NCBI GenBank assembly: GCA_035570275.1
Contig: DATMNI010000251.1
Coordinates: 18,854-82,853 of the forward strand
Length of the DNA stretch: 64,000 bases
Reading direction: 5' to 3'
Source: DATMNI01 sp035570275
GTDB taxonomy: Bacteria > Acidobacteriota > Terriglobia > Bryobacterales > Bryobacteraceae
The position numbers were made by a program, and so were the translations under genes. How positions within the stretch are numbered: position 1 is the stretch's first letter; each line of letters opens with the position of its first letter. Below the pieces are notes generated by a model. That model was not told the DNA's origin and searched no databases. It worked only from the letters and a program-made list of their open reading frames with translations. Below are positions 9,126 through 18,032 of this stretch, piece by piece.

Positions 9126-9341
9126 CTAGTCGAAATCTTTCTCGCTCAGACCGAGTTGCTGGAGCATCTTGTGAAGAGCACGTTTGTCGATTTCATCCTT
9201 CAGGTCGCGCACGGTAGTCATTTCCGGTCCGAAGTAGAGAAGTCCGTGGCTGCCCTTGCCGCGATGAGCTGCCCACCGGACTTCCATGCCGCGCTTTTTG
9301 CCCAATGCCTGGATGCGCCGCACAAACTCGTTGCCTCGCAC
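9126..9341 (-). CDS. hicA: HicA-like mRNA interferase toxin
   Basis: A 71-residue protein when started at GTG 9341 (preceded by AAGAAG). An ATG at 9377 would add 12 residues that do not resemble the family. It has the compact dsRBD-like HicA layout: N-terminal helix GNEFVRRIQALGK, then a basic strand with the catalytic His in GKGSHGLLYF, then a terminal helix LHKMLQQLGLSEKDF. HicA toxins cleave mRNA and tmRNA independently of the ribosome. It is followed directly by the antitoxin gene. Confidence 0.88.
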   Translation of the reverse strand: MRGNEFVRRIQALGKKRGMEVRWAAHRGKGSHGLLYFGPEMTTVRDLKDEIDKRALHKMLQQLGLSEKDFD

Positions 9342-9416
9342 ACTTCTTATTGTCGGGCAAAAATGTCCTAGGAACAAGGGGAGTGTCTGGTGCCAGTGGC
9401 CCCACCAACGAGCCGC

Positions 9417-10901
9417 TTACGAGTACGGAAACCAACTCGGCTCAATCGCCGGCCGGGTGCCGCTGGCCTCCTGGATGCGCGCCAGCAACCGCTGCCGCAG
9501 GTCGGCGGCTATCTGCTGGTACCCCGTGCGGCCCGCCAGGTTGACGTGCTGGCAGGGATCGGCGTGGTTGTCGTACAGCATGTACTCGACGTACTTGTCG
9601 GCTCCGGGCACCGCCTTCCAGCCTGGTGTCTTCGGGGCCATCACCGCATAGGTGTATTGCGGAGTGCGCAGGCCGCGGCCGGTGACGAACTCCGACATCT
9701 CGAAGTACACCTCGTTGCGCCAGGTGTCGTTTTGCCAACCTTCGCCGCGGCGGGCCAGCAGCGGCAGCCAACTGCGGCCCTGCACGCCGTCGGGTATAGG
9801 CACCCCGGCCGCCTCCAGCAGCGTGGGCATCAGGTCTACCTGGCTCACCAGTTCCGGAATCTGCAAGCCCCGGTTCAAGCCCGGGCCTTCCACAATCAGC
9901 GGGATGTGAATCGAGCTCTCGTGCGGGCTCCGCTTGTATTCGGCGTTGCGCGTCTTGAAGTGGCAGGCATGATCGCTGGTGAAGATCAGAATGGTGTGGG
10001 TGTCCAGCCCGGTTTCGGCCAGCGTCTCGCGGATAGTGCCCACCGTCTCGTCCATCTTCGCCACGCAGGCGAAGTAGTCGGACAACTGGCTGGGCCAGGA
10101 ACCTGGCAGCGGACGCAAGTCGGGAGGGATGAAGGGATTCGGATAGCGGCCCTTGTACTCTTTGGGCGGGTCGTAGGTGTCGGAATCGTTCTGGTGATGG
10201 ACTTCGAGATACGACAGCGTGAGCAGGAACGGCGATTTGGCCGACCGCAGAAAACGTTGCGCGCGCTGGGTCATGAAGTCGGTTCGGTACTGGCCGGAAA
10301 AGTGGATCGGCTTGCCGTCGTTGTCGAAGAGATCGCCTTCATAGGCGTGGGAGGTAAACTCCAACGCGTTGGCGCCCTCCCACAAATCCAGAAAACCGCC
10401 GCGATGCTGCGCTGCCACCGGGCCGCGCGCCTCGATGGAATTGGCCTCGCCAGCGCCCGGCGGCGCTAGGTGCCACTTGCCGATATAGTTGGCGGTGTAA
10501 CCGGCTCCCCGCAGCGATTTGGACAGCGTGTTGGCATCTTCGGGCAGGCCGATTCCGTTCTTCCAGACGCCATGGCGGCTCGGGTACTGGCCCGTGAAGA
10601 TGCTCCCGCGGGCCGGCGCGCATACCGGTTGATTGCAGAAGGCAGAGCGGAAAAGCACGCCGCGGCCCGCCATCTTGTCGAGATTCGGGGTGAGCCCCAT
10701 CGGGTTGAGTCCCATGGCGCCCACGCAATCCCATCGGAACTGGTCCGAAATGATCAGGATGATATTGGGCCGGCTGGGGCTGCCGGCAGTTTGGGCCAGT
10801 GCCGGACCCACTGCTTGACCCAGGGGGTACGCCGCCGCCGCGGGAACGGCTTTCAACCAGTCGCGCCGGGTGCGGCGGGGGAAAGGATGAGTATCGGACA
10901 T
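9417..10901 (-). CDS. Tat-exported sulfatase
   Basis: A 494-residue arylsulfatase/alkaline-phosphatase superfamily enzyme that hydrolyses sulfate esters, probably in the periplasm or outside the cell. The N-terminus has a twin-arginine signal (TRRDWLKAVPAAAAYPLG). The metal site starts at NIILIISDQFRWD. The formylglycine motif CAPAR (Cys in NQPVCAPARGSIFTG, about residue 92) marks it as needing a sulfatase-maturating enzyme, which is not in this window. TSDHACH supplies further ligands. The substrate cannot be assigned. It is monocistronic, with no clear Shine-Dalgarno before the ATG. Confidence 0.92.
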   Translation of the reverse strand: MSDTHPFPRRTRRDWLKAVPAAAAYPLGQAVGPALAQTAGSPSRPNIILIISDQFRWDCVGAMGLNPMGLTPNLDKMAGRGVLFRSAFCNQPVCAPARGSIFTGQYPSRHGVWKNGIGLPEDANTLSKSLRGAGYTANYIGKWHLAPPGAGEANSIEARGPVAAQHRGGFLDLWEGANALEFTSHAYEGDLFDNDGKPIHFSGQYRTDFMTQRAQRFLRSAKSPFLLTLSYLEVHHQNDSDTYDPPKEYKGRYPNPFIPPDLRPLPGSWPSQLSDYFACVAKMDETVGTIRETLAETGLDTHTILIFTSDHACHFKTRNAEYKRSPHESSIHIPLIVEGPGLNRGLQIPELVSQVDLMPTLLEAAGVPIPDGVQGRSWLPLLARRGEGWQNDTWRNEVYFEMSEFVTGRGLRTPQYTYAVMAPKTPGWKAVPGADKYVEYMLYDNHADPCQHVNLAGRTGYQQIAADLRQRLLARIQEASGTRPAIEPSWFPYS

Positions 10902-11197
10902 TAACTCTAGTGTCTACCAAAAAACGCTGGCCCGGCCACGCCCACGGCCGCGTAATATCGTTGGGCTTCGTTAGCATCTCTTCCAACTGAGCTACGGAAG
11001 AGAAGTGCTGAACCGCTTCCAGCAGGAGATTGCGGCTGCGGGAGGGAGGAGTTCGCGGCCCCAACGGAGACTGACAAGCTTACGCCGTCCACCGGCGTCT
11101 GTCGGACCACATGGGGTCTTTCGAACAATCATCTGTTCGGCGTCAACGATTTTTCCCGGTCAGCTACAATTCTTTCTCCCGAGCCGGCAGAGAGCGA
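10902..11197. other. Intergenic stretch with tRNA-like relic
   Basis: No protein gene is supported here. On the minus strand, about 10967-11000, the sequence GTAGCTCAGTTGGAAGAG matches a tRNA D-arm with upstream acceptor-like bases. The following anticodon and T-arms do not fold, so this looks like a decayed tRNA 5' half rather than a functional gene. Confidence 0.35.
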
Positions 11198-14100
11198 TCA
11201 GCTCTCAAATGGCACCGGCGGTTGGCGGACGATGATCGACAGCGGCCGGTGCGGACTCTCGCATTCCGTCCAGACCGTGACTCGCAAACGCTCACGCCAC
11301 ACGCGCTCCACCAGCCTCTCGATATCCTTCTCGCGGCTGAAGAATTCGCGTTCGCATTCTTCGGTGTCGAGCAGGAAGCCCTCGAAGTCGCCGAAGCGAT
11401 CAAAGATCAGACCGGCAATCTTGCCCGTGAAAGCCATTCGCTCTTCGCGCTCATGATGGCGATGATGGCGCTTGTGCCCCGGCTGCCCGGTAGGCGACGG
11501 CAAAATCTTCGTCGGATCGCCGCCGAAGACCTTGACACGCCCCCCGATCTGGTCCAGATAGCGGTGGAAGACCGGATACCAGCGGTTGGTTAGAGGAATC
11601 GACTCGGCGATCCAGCGCAGCACCGACAGTTCTCGCTCCTCTGTCAGCCGCAATTCGTTGTTCTTCACTTTGACTGGGATCGTAAGCTGGAATCCTCCCA
11701 GCACTCGCCGCCATTCAATCTCCGCCGGTGCTGTCGTGGCGCCAGGAGTCGTCGTGATCACCACAGTCGTGAGCGCCGGAGGCGGGGGCGGCGGAGTGGC
11801 GGAGGCGTTTGTCAGTTGACGGACATAAACCTTGTAGACCTGTCCTACCAGCACTGTTGCGGACGGATCGATCGACAGGAGGCCGGCATAGCCGATCCCC
11901 AAGCCGGCGGGTATCGGAATGTACGTGACGCCCCCGGTGCGGCATCCCAGCGTATGATCGTCAACGCGAACCAACCTGTGGGTCGTGTACATCCTGCTAG
12001 CCGTCGACAGAATATCATCGACGTTGACGGCGGGTAAATAGATCGACGCAAAACTTCCGTCCGGCACGTTACCCCAATCGATCATCAACTCATCCGGCGT
12101 CTTCCCGAGAGGGAGTCCGGCGGGCGTTGGCCGTATTTCAAACGTGGTCAGGGCTTGCGCCGAGCCGATGTCGCTCCAGGTGATGTTGCGTTGCGCGAGT
12201 TTATCCCAGTTGGAGGGATCTTTGCCAACCGGAATGGGCACCCCATCGAACGCAATCTCGGCAATCAGACACTGGTGTGAATTTCGGGTGATGGCTCCCT
12301 GGAGGGTCACCTGGGGGACCGTGGGATCGATGTAAGGCCCATCCACATTAGATGAGGGAGGTTGAAGCGGGATGATGGTGTTCGCCGTGGTGCCATCCGG
12401 CTTGAGAGGTTGATTGGTGTCGAGCCAGCACCCGAAATAGGCATCGACCTCGGATCCGTCTGCGTGCGCGGTGAACGATTGAACGTTCGGATCGTCGGTT
12501 TGCTTGTCCATGCCCTGCACCTTGGTATCGATACGCGCTTCTGCGAAGCATGGAATGGTCACATACTCGCCGCCCTCGATACCGGCGAGCGGGATCGGTT
12601 GGCCGTGGGGATTATTGAGAGCCCGCCGGTAGCGACCACCCGGCGGATAATCGAAAGGCACATACGTAGTTTGAGTTTGAAACAAGCGAAAGAACACGCG
12701 TACGCCAGTCGCGCCGCTCAGGCCGATGTAGTGAACTCTTGCCAGGGCGAAATTATAGACTCTGACATCATTATTGTCGAATGTCGAGATGTAAAGCTTC
12801 GACTTATCCTCGTCCGGCGTGAGAACGTTTGGATCGCTGAAGGATTGACCGCCGGCGGTGCCCTGTCCGGCCGTCAATGCTGTGATCACGTTTTGGATAA
12901 ACGGTGGGGCGGCCGTCGCATCGCTGCTTTCCGGAAAGGTAACTCCGAACCAGGTGTCCCCCGGCCGCACGACAAATACCCGCAGATCCACGCTCAGCCA
13001 CGCCGGATCTCCATGAAGGATGAACGGGTTGGGCTGTTTGATCAATTCAATCTGTGCGGAGGCGGAAACGGTAGCGACTGAAACGTTGAGGGTCTCGATC
13101 TCGGACAGACCGGCGAAACTGAAGGCGCTGTCATCCGGGAAATCGACGTTGTAGAAGAAAGTGAATCGCTGCACTTCCGGTCCGTAGTCGCCGCTGTCGG
13201 CTATGTTGCCGGTACAGGTGATGGTCATGCCGCTTACCGGCGGCGCTACAGTGAGAGTCGTACCCGGGCCTGCGACCCCGATTTCCGATTTCGTGAACCC
13301 ATCCACCGCGACCCGGATAGCGTCCGGGACCGGCAACCCGTTTGGTGTGTTCCGCGGTTGTTTGCGCCTCGCGTCGATTTCATCCTGCCCGAGTGTGGAC
13401 CGGTTGATGATGAAGCGGCAGGCCTGCTGAACCAGCCTGAAAGGCGCGCCCCAGATCTCTTCGCTGCCCCCGCTTCGGCGGTCCGTCCAGCAGGCAAAGT
13501 ACTGGCCGTTAAGACCCGTCAAACCGAGGTAGTCGCCATACTGGTTCCCGCTGTCCGCACCCGAGGACGTCTCGTCGGTCTGGGCAGTGGTGATTTTGAC
13601 CGCCGGGCTCCAACTGCCGCCGTCGTCTGTCGAAGACTGCATCCAGACGTCCGCCTTGACGCGGCCTGAATCGGCCACCGTGTCGTAGTAGATCACGACC
13701 AGATCGCCGTTTCTCTCGTCGACAGTCAGGCGCGGATGGAACTGGTCGTTCAGCGACCCCTGATCGTTGATCTTGACTGGTGGATCCCAATTCGCGGCGC
13801 CATCGCGAGACCGGGAAAAGAAGATACGGGTCTTGCAACTGGATGCAGGGTTCGATCCAGGCGCGTTGCCTGGCGAATTGCATCCCGAGCCACCCGCTAG
13901 ATCCATCCAGACGGCATAAACCATATCCTTGGTTGCAGTTCGATATGCGCCTGCAAAGATGGCCATCAGCGCCCCCCGGCTGGCTTCAGCCGGTATCCCT
14001 ATGTTGAAACTTGCATTTGTCGTCGCGATCGGGACGGGCGCTCCAAATTGCACGCCGCCGTCTGTCGACTTTGCAACGAACAGTTTCTGTTTTCCCCAGC

Positions 14101-14686
14101 TCGGCCAGAAGGCGAAGACATCGCCGAAGGCGTTTGTCTTGATGTCACCGCCATAGGCGCCGCCGGTGGTTTCTGGGCCGCTCAATTGCTGTGGCGCCTG
14201 CCACGTCCCGCTCGGGCCGGCACGCCTCGCAACGTACGTGGCGCCAGTGTTCAAGTCCCACCAGAGAGCGTATAAATTATCTTTGTACGGAGACGCTGCG
14301 CGGTCGATCCACAAGCTTGGTCTGTCGACGTTTGTCTGCAGCCCGGAGAGGATCGCATCGAAGGTCCAAGTCTGGTGGTTGGTGTCGGTTGACTTGAAGC
14401 TGCGTATAACGTTGCCCGTCGAACCAATGCCAACAGCGAGTGCCCATGCCGTTCCATCCGAAGTCCAACCCACGGCCGGGTCGCCCTGTCTATTATCGCC
14501 ACTCACTGTTGGCAGGCTCGACTGCGACCAACTGCTGCCTCCATCGGAGGAATAGAACTGCTCGTTGCTCGCGGTTGTGCTGTTGCATCCCCCCGCGAGT
14601 TGCAGCAGGTTGCTGCCGTTAATGCAAACGTTGGACTCGCTGCGGTGGCCGGTCTGCGCCCCGGAAAGTCTTACGTTAGTGGCCAT
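11198..14686 (-). CDS. Giant BNR/sialidase-like repeat protein, no signal peptide
   Basis: About 1162 residues. The start is ATG 14686, preceded by AAAAGGAGGC; a longer frame would begin upstream but lacks such a site. Residues 1-400 contain several BNR/Asp-box-like motifs (SSDGGSSWSQ, STDGGVQFG, SRDGAANWD, STDDGGSWSP), as in six-bladed sialidase propellers. The middle 400-950 is beta-rich and unrecognised. A proline run (about 985-995) precedes a C-terminal region that ends in a charged helix after a His-rich patch (KRHHRHHERE). There is no signal peptide or membrane segment, which is odd for a sialidase-like propeller. It overlaps the upstream 125-residue gene by 11 bases. I do not assign enzymatic activity. 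Confidence 0.7.
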   Translation of the reverse strand: MATNVRLSGAQTGHRSESNVCINGSNLLQLAGGCNSTTASNEQFYSSDGGSSWSQSSLPTVSGDNRQGDPAVGWTSDGTAWALAVGIGSTGNVIRSFKSTDTNHQTWTFDAILSGLQTNVDRPSLWIDRAASPYKDNLYALWWDLNTGATYVARRAGPSGTWQAPQQLSGPETTGGAYGGDIKTNAFGDVFAFWPSWGKQKLFVAKSTDGGVQFGAPVPIATTNASFNIGIPAEASRGALMAIFAGAYRTATKDMVYAVWMDLAGGSGCNSPGNAPGSNPASSCKTRIFFSRSRDGAANWDPPVKINDQGSLNDQFHPRLTVDERNGDLVVIYYDTVADSGRVKADVWMQSSTDDGGSWSPAVKITTAQTDETSSGADSGNQYGDYLGLTGLNGQYFACWTDRRSGGSEEIWGAPFRLVQQACRFIINRSTLGQDEIDARRKQPRNTPNGLPVPDAIRVAVDGFTKSEIGVAGPGTTLTVAPPVSGMTITCTGNIADSGDYGPEVQRFTFFYNVDFPDDSAFSFAGLSEIETLNVSVATVSASAQIELIKQPNPFILHGDPAWLSVDLRVFVVRPGDTWFGVTFPESSDATAAPPFIQNVITALTAGQGTAGGQSFSDPNVLTPDEDKSKLYISTFDNNDVRVYNFALARVHYIGLSGATGVRVFFRLFQTQTTYVPFDYPPGGRYRRALNNPHGQPIPLAGIEGGEYVTIPCFAEARIDTKVQGMDKQTDDPNVQSFTAHADGSEVDAYFGCWLDTNQPLKPDGTTANTIIPLQPPSSNVDGPYIDPTVPQVTLQGAITRNSHQCLIAEIAFDGVPIPVGKDPSNWDKLAQRNITWSDIGSAQALTTFEIRPTPAGLPLGKTPDELMIDWGNVPDGSFASIYLPAVNVDDILSTASRMYTTHRLVRVDDHTLGCRTGGVTYIPIPAGLGIGYAGLLSIDPSATVLVGQVYKVYVRQLTNASATPPPPPPALTTVVITTTPGATTAPAEIEWRRVLGGFQLTIPVKVKNNELRLTEERELSVLRWIAESIPLTNRWYPVFHRYLDQIGGRVKVFGGDPTKILPSPTGQPGHKRHHRHHEREERMAFTGKIAGLIFDRFGDFEGFLLDTEECEREFFSREKDIERLVERVWRERLRVTVWTECESPHRPLSIIVRQPPVPFES

Positions 14687-15053
14687 GGCCGCCTCCTTTT
14701 CCGCCGCTGCCGCTGGTGTATGGCGAAACAGGGCGCGGGTCCGCCGGGTCCTCGACATCGGCTGGGGGAGTGCGCAGGTCCGGGTGTTGGATCATCCACT
14801 CGTGGAGGTCGGATAAGGTATGCGGATATCCGCCGCCTGGGCCCGAATAATCGGCGTCAGGGTGCAGCTTTCGCCAATAGACCCTCAGCCACGGAGGCAG
14901 TCGCAGATTGTCATGGGCCTCTTCCGGTCGAAGCATACTAAAATCCTGGTGGTCCCGGATGAGCCTTTCGAGGGCGCTCCCCTTGACGGTCTGCGCCGCC
15001 CGAAGTTGATCTGCAAGCGTCGGCCATGATGGCGGCTTCTCCTCGGCTGGCAT
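14676..15053 (-). CDS. Small hypothetical protein paired with the BNR protein
   Basis: A 125-residue soluble protein I do not recognise. The core LPPWLRVYWRKLHPDADY is aromatic and basic; the C-terminus is Gly/His rich (SGSGGKGGGHGH). ATG 15053 is preferred because AAGGAAGAG precedes it; the frame is open further upstream but that part reads through a decayed region. Its end overlaps the start of the giant BNR protein by 11 bases, so the two are translationally coupled and probably work together. Confidence 0.6.
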   Translation of the reverse strand: MPAEEKPPSWPTLADQLRAAQTVKGSALERLIRDHQDFSMLRPEEAHDNLRLPPWLRVYWRKLHPDADYSGPGGGYPHTLSDLHEWMIQHPDLRTPPADVEDPADPRPVSPYTSGSGGKGGGHGH

Positions 15054-15129
15054 ACTCTTCCTTAGAAGCAAGAGCCTACGGCGTGAATTCTCTCTGGTTC
15101 CAGTTCGGGTGGATCTTGCTTCCCCAAAT

Positions 15130-15500
15130 TGTAACAGGTGCGCAGCAAGAACCTTTATCACCTGTGGTTGGGCTGGCTGGGTGATCCAGCGACCCCGGCT
15201 TCGGTCCGAGTACGGGCTGCAGAAGCCATCCTCAATCACGCGGCCAAAGCAATTGAGATCGAGGACCTCGGAGGTGCGAGTTGGAAGGAGCAGCCGAAGC
15301 CCAGAGGAGGCCATAGATGCGTCGCGGATTCCCTTCAATACGGCAGGCCTTGCGAGTTGGGGTCGGGCCGCGGAGCAAATCGAAGGTCACGAGGATGCGA
15401 GTCAAACGACTGGAGCAGTATCAGTTCTTTGGCCAAACCATCGAGGTCCGGGAAAACAGTTGTTTCGGCTATGCCGCAAAGGCGCAGCCCCACCAATCCG
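15130..15500 (+). pseudogene. Decayed gene fragment
   Basis: A short open stretch reads WLGDPATPASVRVRAAEAIL, then NHAAKAIEIEDL, and then continues as unrelated residues. The motif resembles the tail of small helical HTH/terminase-small-subunit-like proteins, which often end in AAxxILxxAxKxxEIxDL. There is no matching N-terminus or start codon. I see only debris between here and the TPR gene at 15504. Confidence 0.3.
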
Positions 15501-15503
15501 TTT

Positions 15504-18023
15504 CTACCAATCCTCCGGCGGCTTCTGCTGGAAGAGTCTGTTGAGCAGCGGGCGCGCATCGCCGGCCGCCAGGGCTGTGCGGATCTCTGGGCTACGGGCG
15601 CCGAGCGCCACCGCCATCTCCAGAGCCTGCCGGGCTTCCTCGGGTTTCTGGTGCGCCGCCAGAATGATCCCGTGCGCCACCCAGGCCGGAGCCCACTCCG
15701 GCCAGCGGGATTGAAGGTCGCGCAGCAGGGGTTCGGCTTCGGCCGTTCCGCCGCCTAATTCCAGCGTGACGGCTTTGGTGAGCAGAAGCTCTCGGTTCCC
15801 CGGCAGCAGGCGCATCGCCCGATTTACCAGCTTCAGGGCTGCGCTTGCCTTGCCGTTCACGATCAGGAACGCGGCCGCCTGCCGGTACCAATCGGGGCGC
15901 TGCGACGCCTCGGCGTAGGTCTGTTCCAAAGCCGCAACCGCCTCCGCTGGCGATCCGGACGCTGCCAGCAGTTGTGCCCGCGCCAACGCGATGTCCGGTT
16001 CCACATCGGCCGCGGCTCCGGCCGCTGCGGCCACTTGCAGCAGTTCCTGTGCGGGCGCGAACTGCCGGAATTCCAGCAGCGCGCGCCCGGCGTCGGCGGC
16101 CGCTGCCGGGCCGGGTTTCAAGCCCGCGATCCGGCTCACCGTGGCTGCCGCTTCCTCCGTCTTTCCGTCTTCCAGCAGCAGCTTCAGCCAGGCCACTTGC
16201 GCCGCCGCTTCGTCCGGGTGTTCGCGCACGGCCTTTTGCACGCGCACGCGGTAGTCGGCCCGGCGCTGTTCGGGTGTGAGGCTCAGAAAGTCCACCAACC
16301 CGGCCGGCACGCCTGCCTTGGTCGCGGGACCCAACTGGCGAAAACGGTCCATCGCCGCCTTGGATTCGCCGGCCTGCCCGGCATCGGCCAGCGCACGCGC
16401 CAGATGAAGCTGAGTCTTGGAGTCGTCCGGTGCCAGTTCCGCGGCCTTTCGCAGAACTCGCACCGCTTCCGCCGGACGGTCCAACGCCACATAGGTTTGC
16501 CCCAGCCGGTCCAGTGTGAGGGCATCGTCCGGCCGCAGATTCGCCGCCAATTCCAGGTCTTTCACCGCAGCCTCTGGCTTGCCCAGTTGGTAGTAGACGC
16601 TGCCGCGAGCCGAACGCGCCGCCGCGAAATCCGATTTCAGCGCCACGGCTTGGTCCAGATGCGCCAGCCCCTGCACCGGGTTGGTCTCGCGCTCGGCCAC
16701 GCCAAGTTCGTAGTACCCCACCGGGTCGTCGGGGTGCCGCGCCACATACCAGGTGAGGTCGGCGATGCCCGCCTGCACTTGCCCCGTGCGCATGGCCGTG
16801 AAGCCTCGTTCGCGGCGGGCGGTGTCGTCGTTCGGCTCCAGTTTCAGATAGCGGTCCCAGGCGGCCACGGCGTCGGGCAGCGCGCCCAGATCGCCGGTGG
16901 TGACGGCCAGCAACCTCTGCACATCCGCGCGCTGCGGCGCCAACTCGGCAGCTTGCGCCAGCAGCCGGACGGCAGCATCGGTTTGCTTCAGCGCGTCGTG
17001 CACCACCGCCAGGCGGAAGAGCACTTCCACGTTCCGCGGCTGTTGGCTGCGAGCGGTCTCCAGCACCTCGCGCGCCCGCTCGTAATGGTGAGCCAGGCCA
17101 GCGGCGATGCCCAGGTTGTAGAGCACGTTGAAATCCGCGGGCGCGCCGGCCAGTACGCGCGTGAAGCAAGTCTCAGCCGGCTCGAACTGGCCGGCGTTGG
17201 CCAGCGCCAAACCCATCGCGAAGCTAAGCGCGGCATCGCCTTCGGCCGCAGGGGACAATCGCGACAACAGCGCCGCGGCTTGGGCGGAATCCCCGGCCAG
17301 ATACAGCGCCTCCAACCGTAGCACGGCGATGTTTGGGACTTCCTGCTGGTTCGCCGGCAGCCGCTGCAGATATCCCAGCGCCTCCGCGCCGGCCTTGCGC
17401 TTCAGCGCCAGCCGCGCCAGTTGGACCGCGGCGTTGAAGTGCGAGGGATCGAGCCCGACGACCTTCAGGTAGGCTTGGCGGCCGCCCTCGGTATCACCCG
17501 CGCGCAACAAGTGGTTCCCATAGTTGCTCCAGGCATCCTCCGAGCGAGGCGCCGCGGCCACCGCGCGGCGGTGGCACTCATCGGCTTCCTTCAGTCTCTG
17601 TTGGTTATCCAGCGCCGCACCGAGCAGGCTCAGCGCCAGTCCGTCATTCGGGCGTGTTTGCAGGGCCGCCCGCGCCTGCTGTTCGGCCGCAACAAAGTCG
17701 CCACGCTGGAACGCGGCCACGGCCTCGCGGAAATTGGCACCGTCGTCCGCCCCGCACAGCAACGCCGCGGAGAGTAGCACCGCGAACAGCACCACCACCG
17801 GCCGGGCGCGGCACCGCTCCCTGACGGTCACGGCTCTGGAAGAGGCGGCATTCATGTGAGAGGCGGCGTTCATGTGAGAGGCGGCGTTCATGTGAGAGGC
17901 GGCGTTCATGTGAGAGGCCGCATTCATGTGAGAGGCCGCGGGGCACCGCTCCCTTACGGTCACGGCTCTGATCGGAGCCGCGACAGTTAGGGAGCGGTGG
18001 CGTGGGGCAGCGAACAAGCGCAT
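15504..18023 (-). CDS. Large exported TPR protein
   Basis: Up to 839 residues. After a hydrophobic signal segment (PVVVLFAVLLSAALLCG), nearly the whole chain is tetratricopeptide repeats, at least fifteen by eye, so it is a periplasmic or membrane-anchored scaffold. The N-terminus is abnormal: before the signal segment lie two family-B palindrome pieces, both read as TVRERC, and five 18-base tandem repeats, each read as ASHMNA and each supplying an ATG. The true initiator is therefore uncertain: ATG 18023, nine bases after the malate synthase stop, or one of the repeat ATGs down to 17855. No convincing Shine-Dalgarno marks any of them. Probable read-through partner of aceB. Confidence 0.8.
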   Translation of the reverse strand: MRLFAAPRHRSLTVAAPIRAVTVRERCPAASHMNAASHMNAASHMNAASHMNAASHMNAASSRAVTVRERCRARPVVVLFAVLLSAALLCGADDGANFREAVAAFQRGDFVAAEQQARAALQTRPNDGLALSLLGAALDNQQRLKEADECHRRAVAAAPRSEDAWSNYGNHLLRAGDTEGGRQAYLKVVGLDPSHFNAAVQLARLALKRKAGAEALGYLQRLPANQQEVPNIAVLRLEALYLAGDSAQAAALLSRLSPAAEGDAALSFAMGLALANAGQFEPAETCFTRVLAGAPADFNVLYNLGIAAGLAHHYERAREVLETARSQQPRNVEVLFRLAVVHDALKQTDAAVRLLAQAAELAPQRADVQRLLAVTTGDLGALPDAVAAWDRYLKLEPNDDTARRERGFTAMRTGQVQAGIADLTWYVARHPDDPVGYYELGVAERETNPVQGLAHLDQAVALKSDFAAARSARGSVYYQLGKPEAAVKDLELAANLRPDDALTLDRLGQTYVALDRPAEAVRVLRKAAELAPDDSKTQLHLARALADAGQAGESKAAMDRFRQLGPATKAGVPAGLVDFLSLTPEQRRADYRVRVQKAVREHPDEAAAQVAWLKLLLEDGKTEEAAATVSRIAGLKPGPAAAADAGRALLEFRQFAPAQELLQVAAAAGAAADVEPDIALARAQLLAASGSPAEAVAALEQTYAEASQRPDWYRQAAAFLIVNGKASAALKLVNRAMRLLPGNRELLLTKAVTLELGGGTAEAEPLLRDLQSRWPEWAPAWVAHGIILAAHQKPEEARQALEMAVALGARSPEIRTALAAGDARPLLNRLFQQKPPEDW
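17841..17930. repeat. Five 18-bp tandem repeats at a gene start
   Basis: Five units of AGAGGCGGCRTTCATGTG (the last unit with one change) run head to tail. On the minus strand each encodes A-S-H-M-N-A and carries an in-frame ATG of the TPR gene. The array is bounded on both sides by family-B palindrome sequence (about 17811-17840 and 17944-17999). Confidence 0.9.
17944..17999. repeat. Palindromic repeat family B, copy 1
   Basis: Two 25-base arms (17944-17968 and 17975-17999), matching at about 22 positions, flank a 6-base loop. The outer arm begins CACCGCTCCCT and ends AGGGAGCGGTG. A half-copy (CACCGCTCCCTGACGGTCAC) lies at about 17812-17831, and a full copy at 56594-56669 inside gspH. All are transcribed and lie at the 5' end of protein genes. 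Confidence 0.85.
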
Positions 18024-18032
18024 AGCGGCCCG

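Noticed and set aside
9390..10469. Long plus-strand open frame opposite the sulfatase
   Set aside because: It is antisense to a well-supported Tat sulfatase, has Arg/Gly/Val/His-rich composition typical of GC-rich shadow frames and shows no domain.
10967..11000. tRNA gene on the minus strand
   Set aside because: Only the D-arm string is preserved; no anticodon stem or T-arm can be drawn, so it is kept only as a relic.
15972..17321. 449-codon plus-strand frame opposite the TPR gene
   Set aside because: It is the antisense shadow of repeated TPR codons, with no recognisable motif and no ribosome site.
17841..17930. Possible CRISPR-like array
   Set aside because: The units are contiguous 18-base tandem repeats with no spacers, and there are no cas genes.
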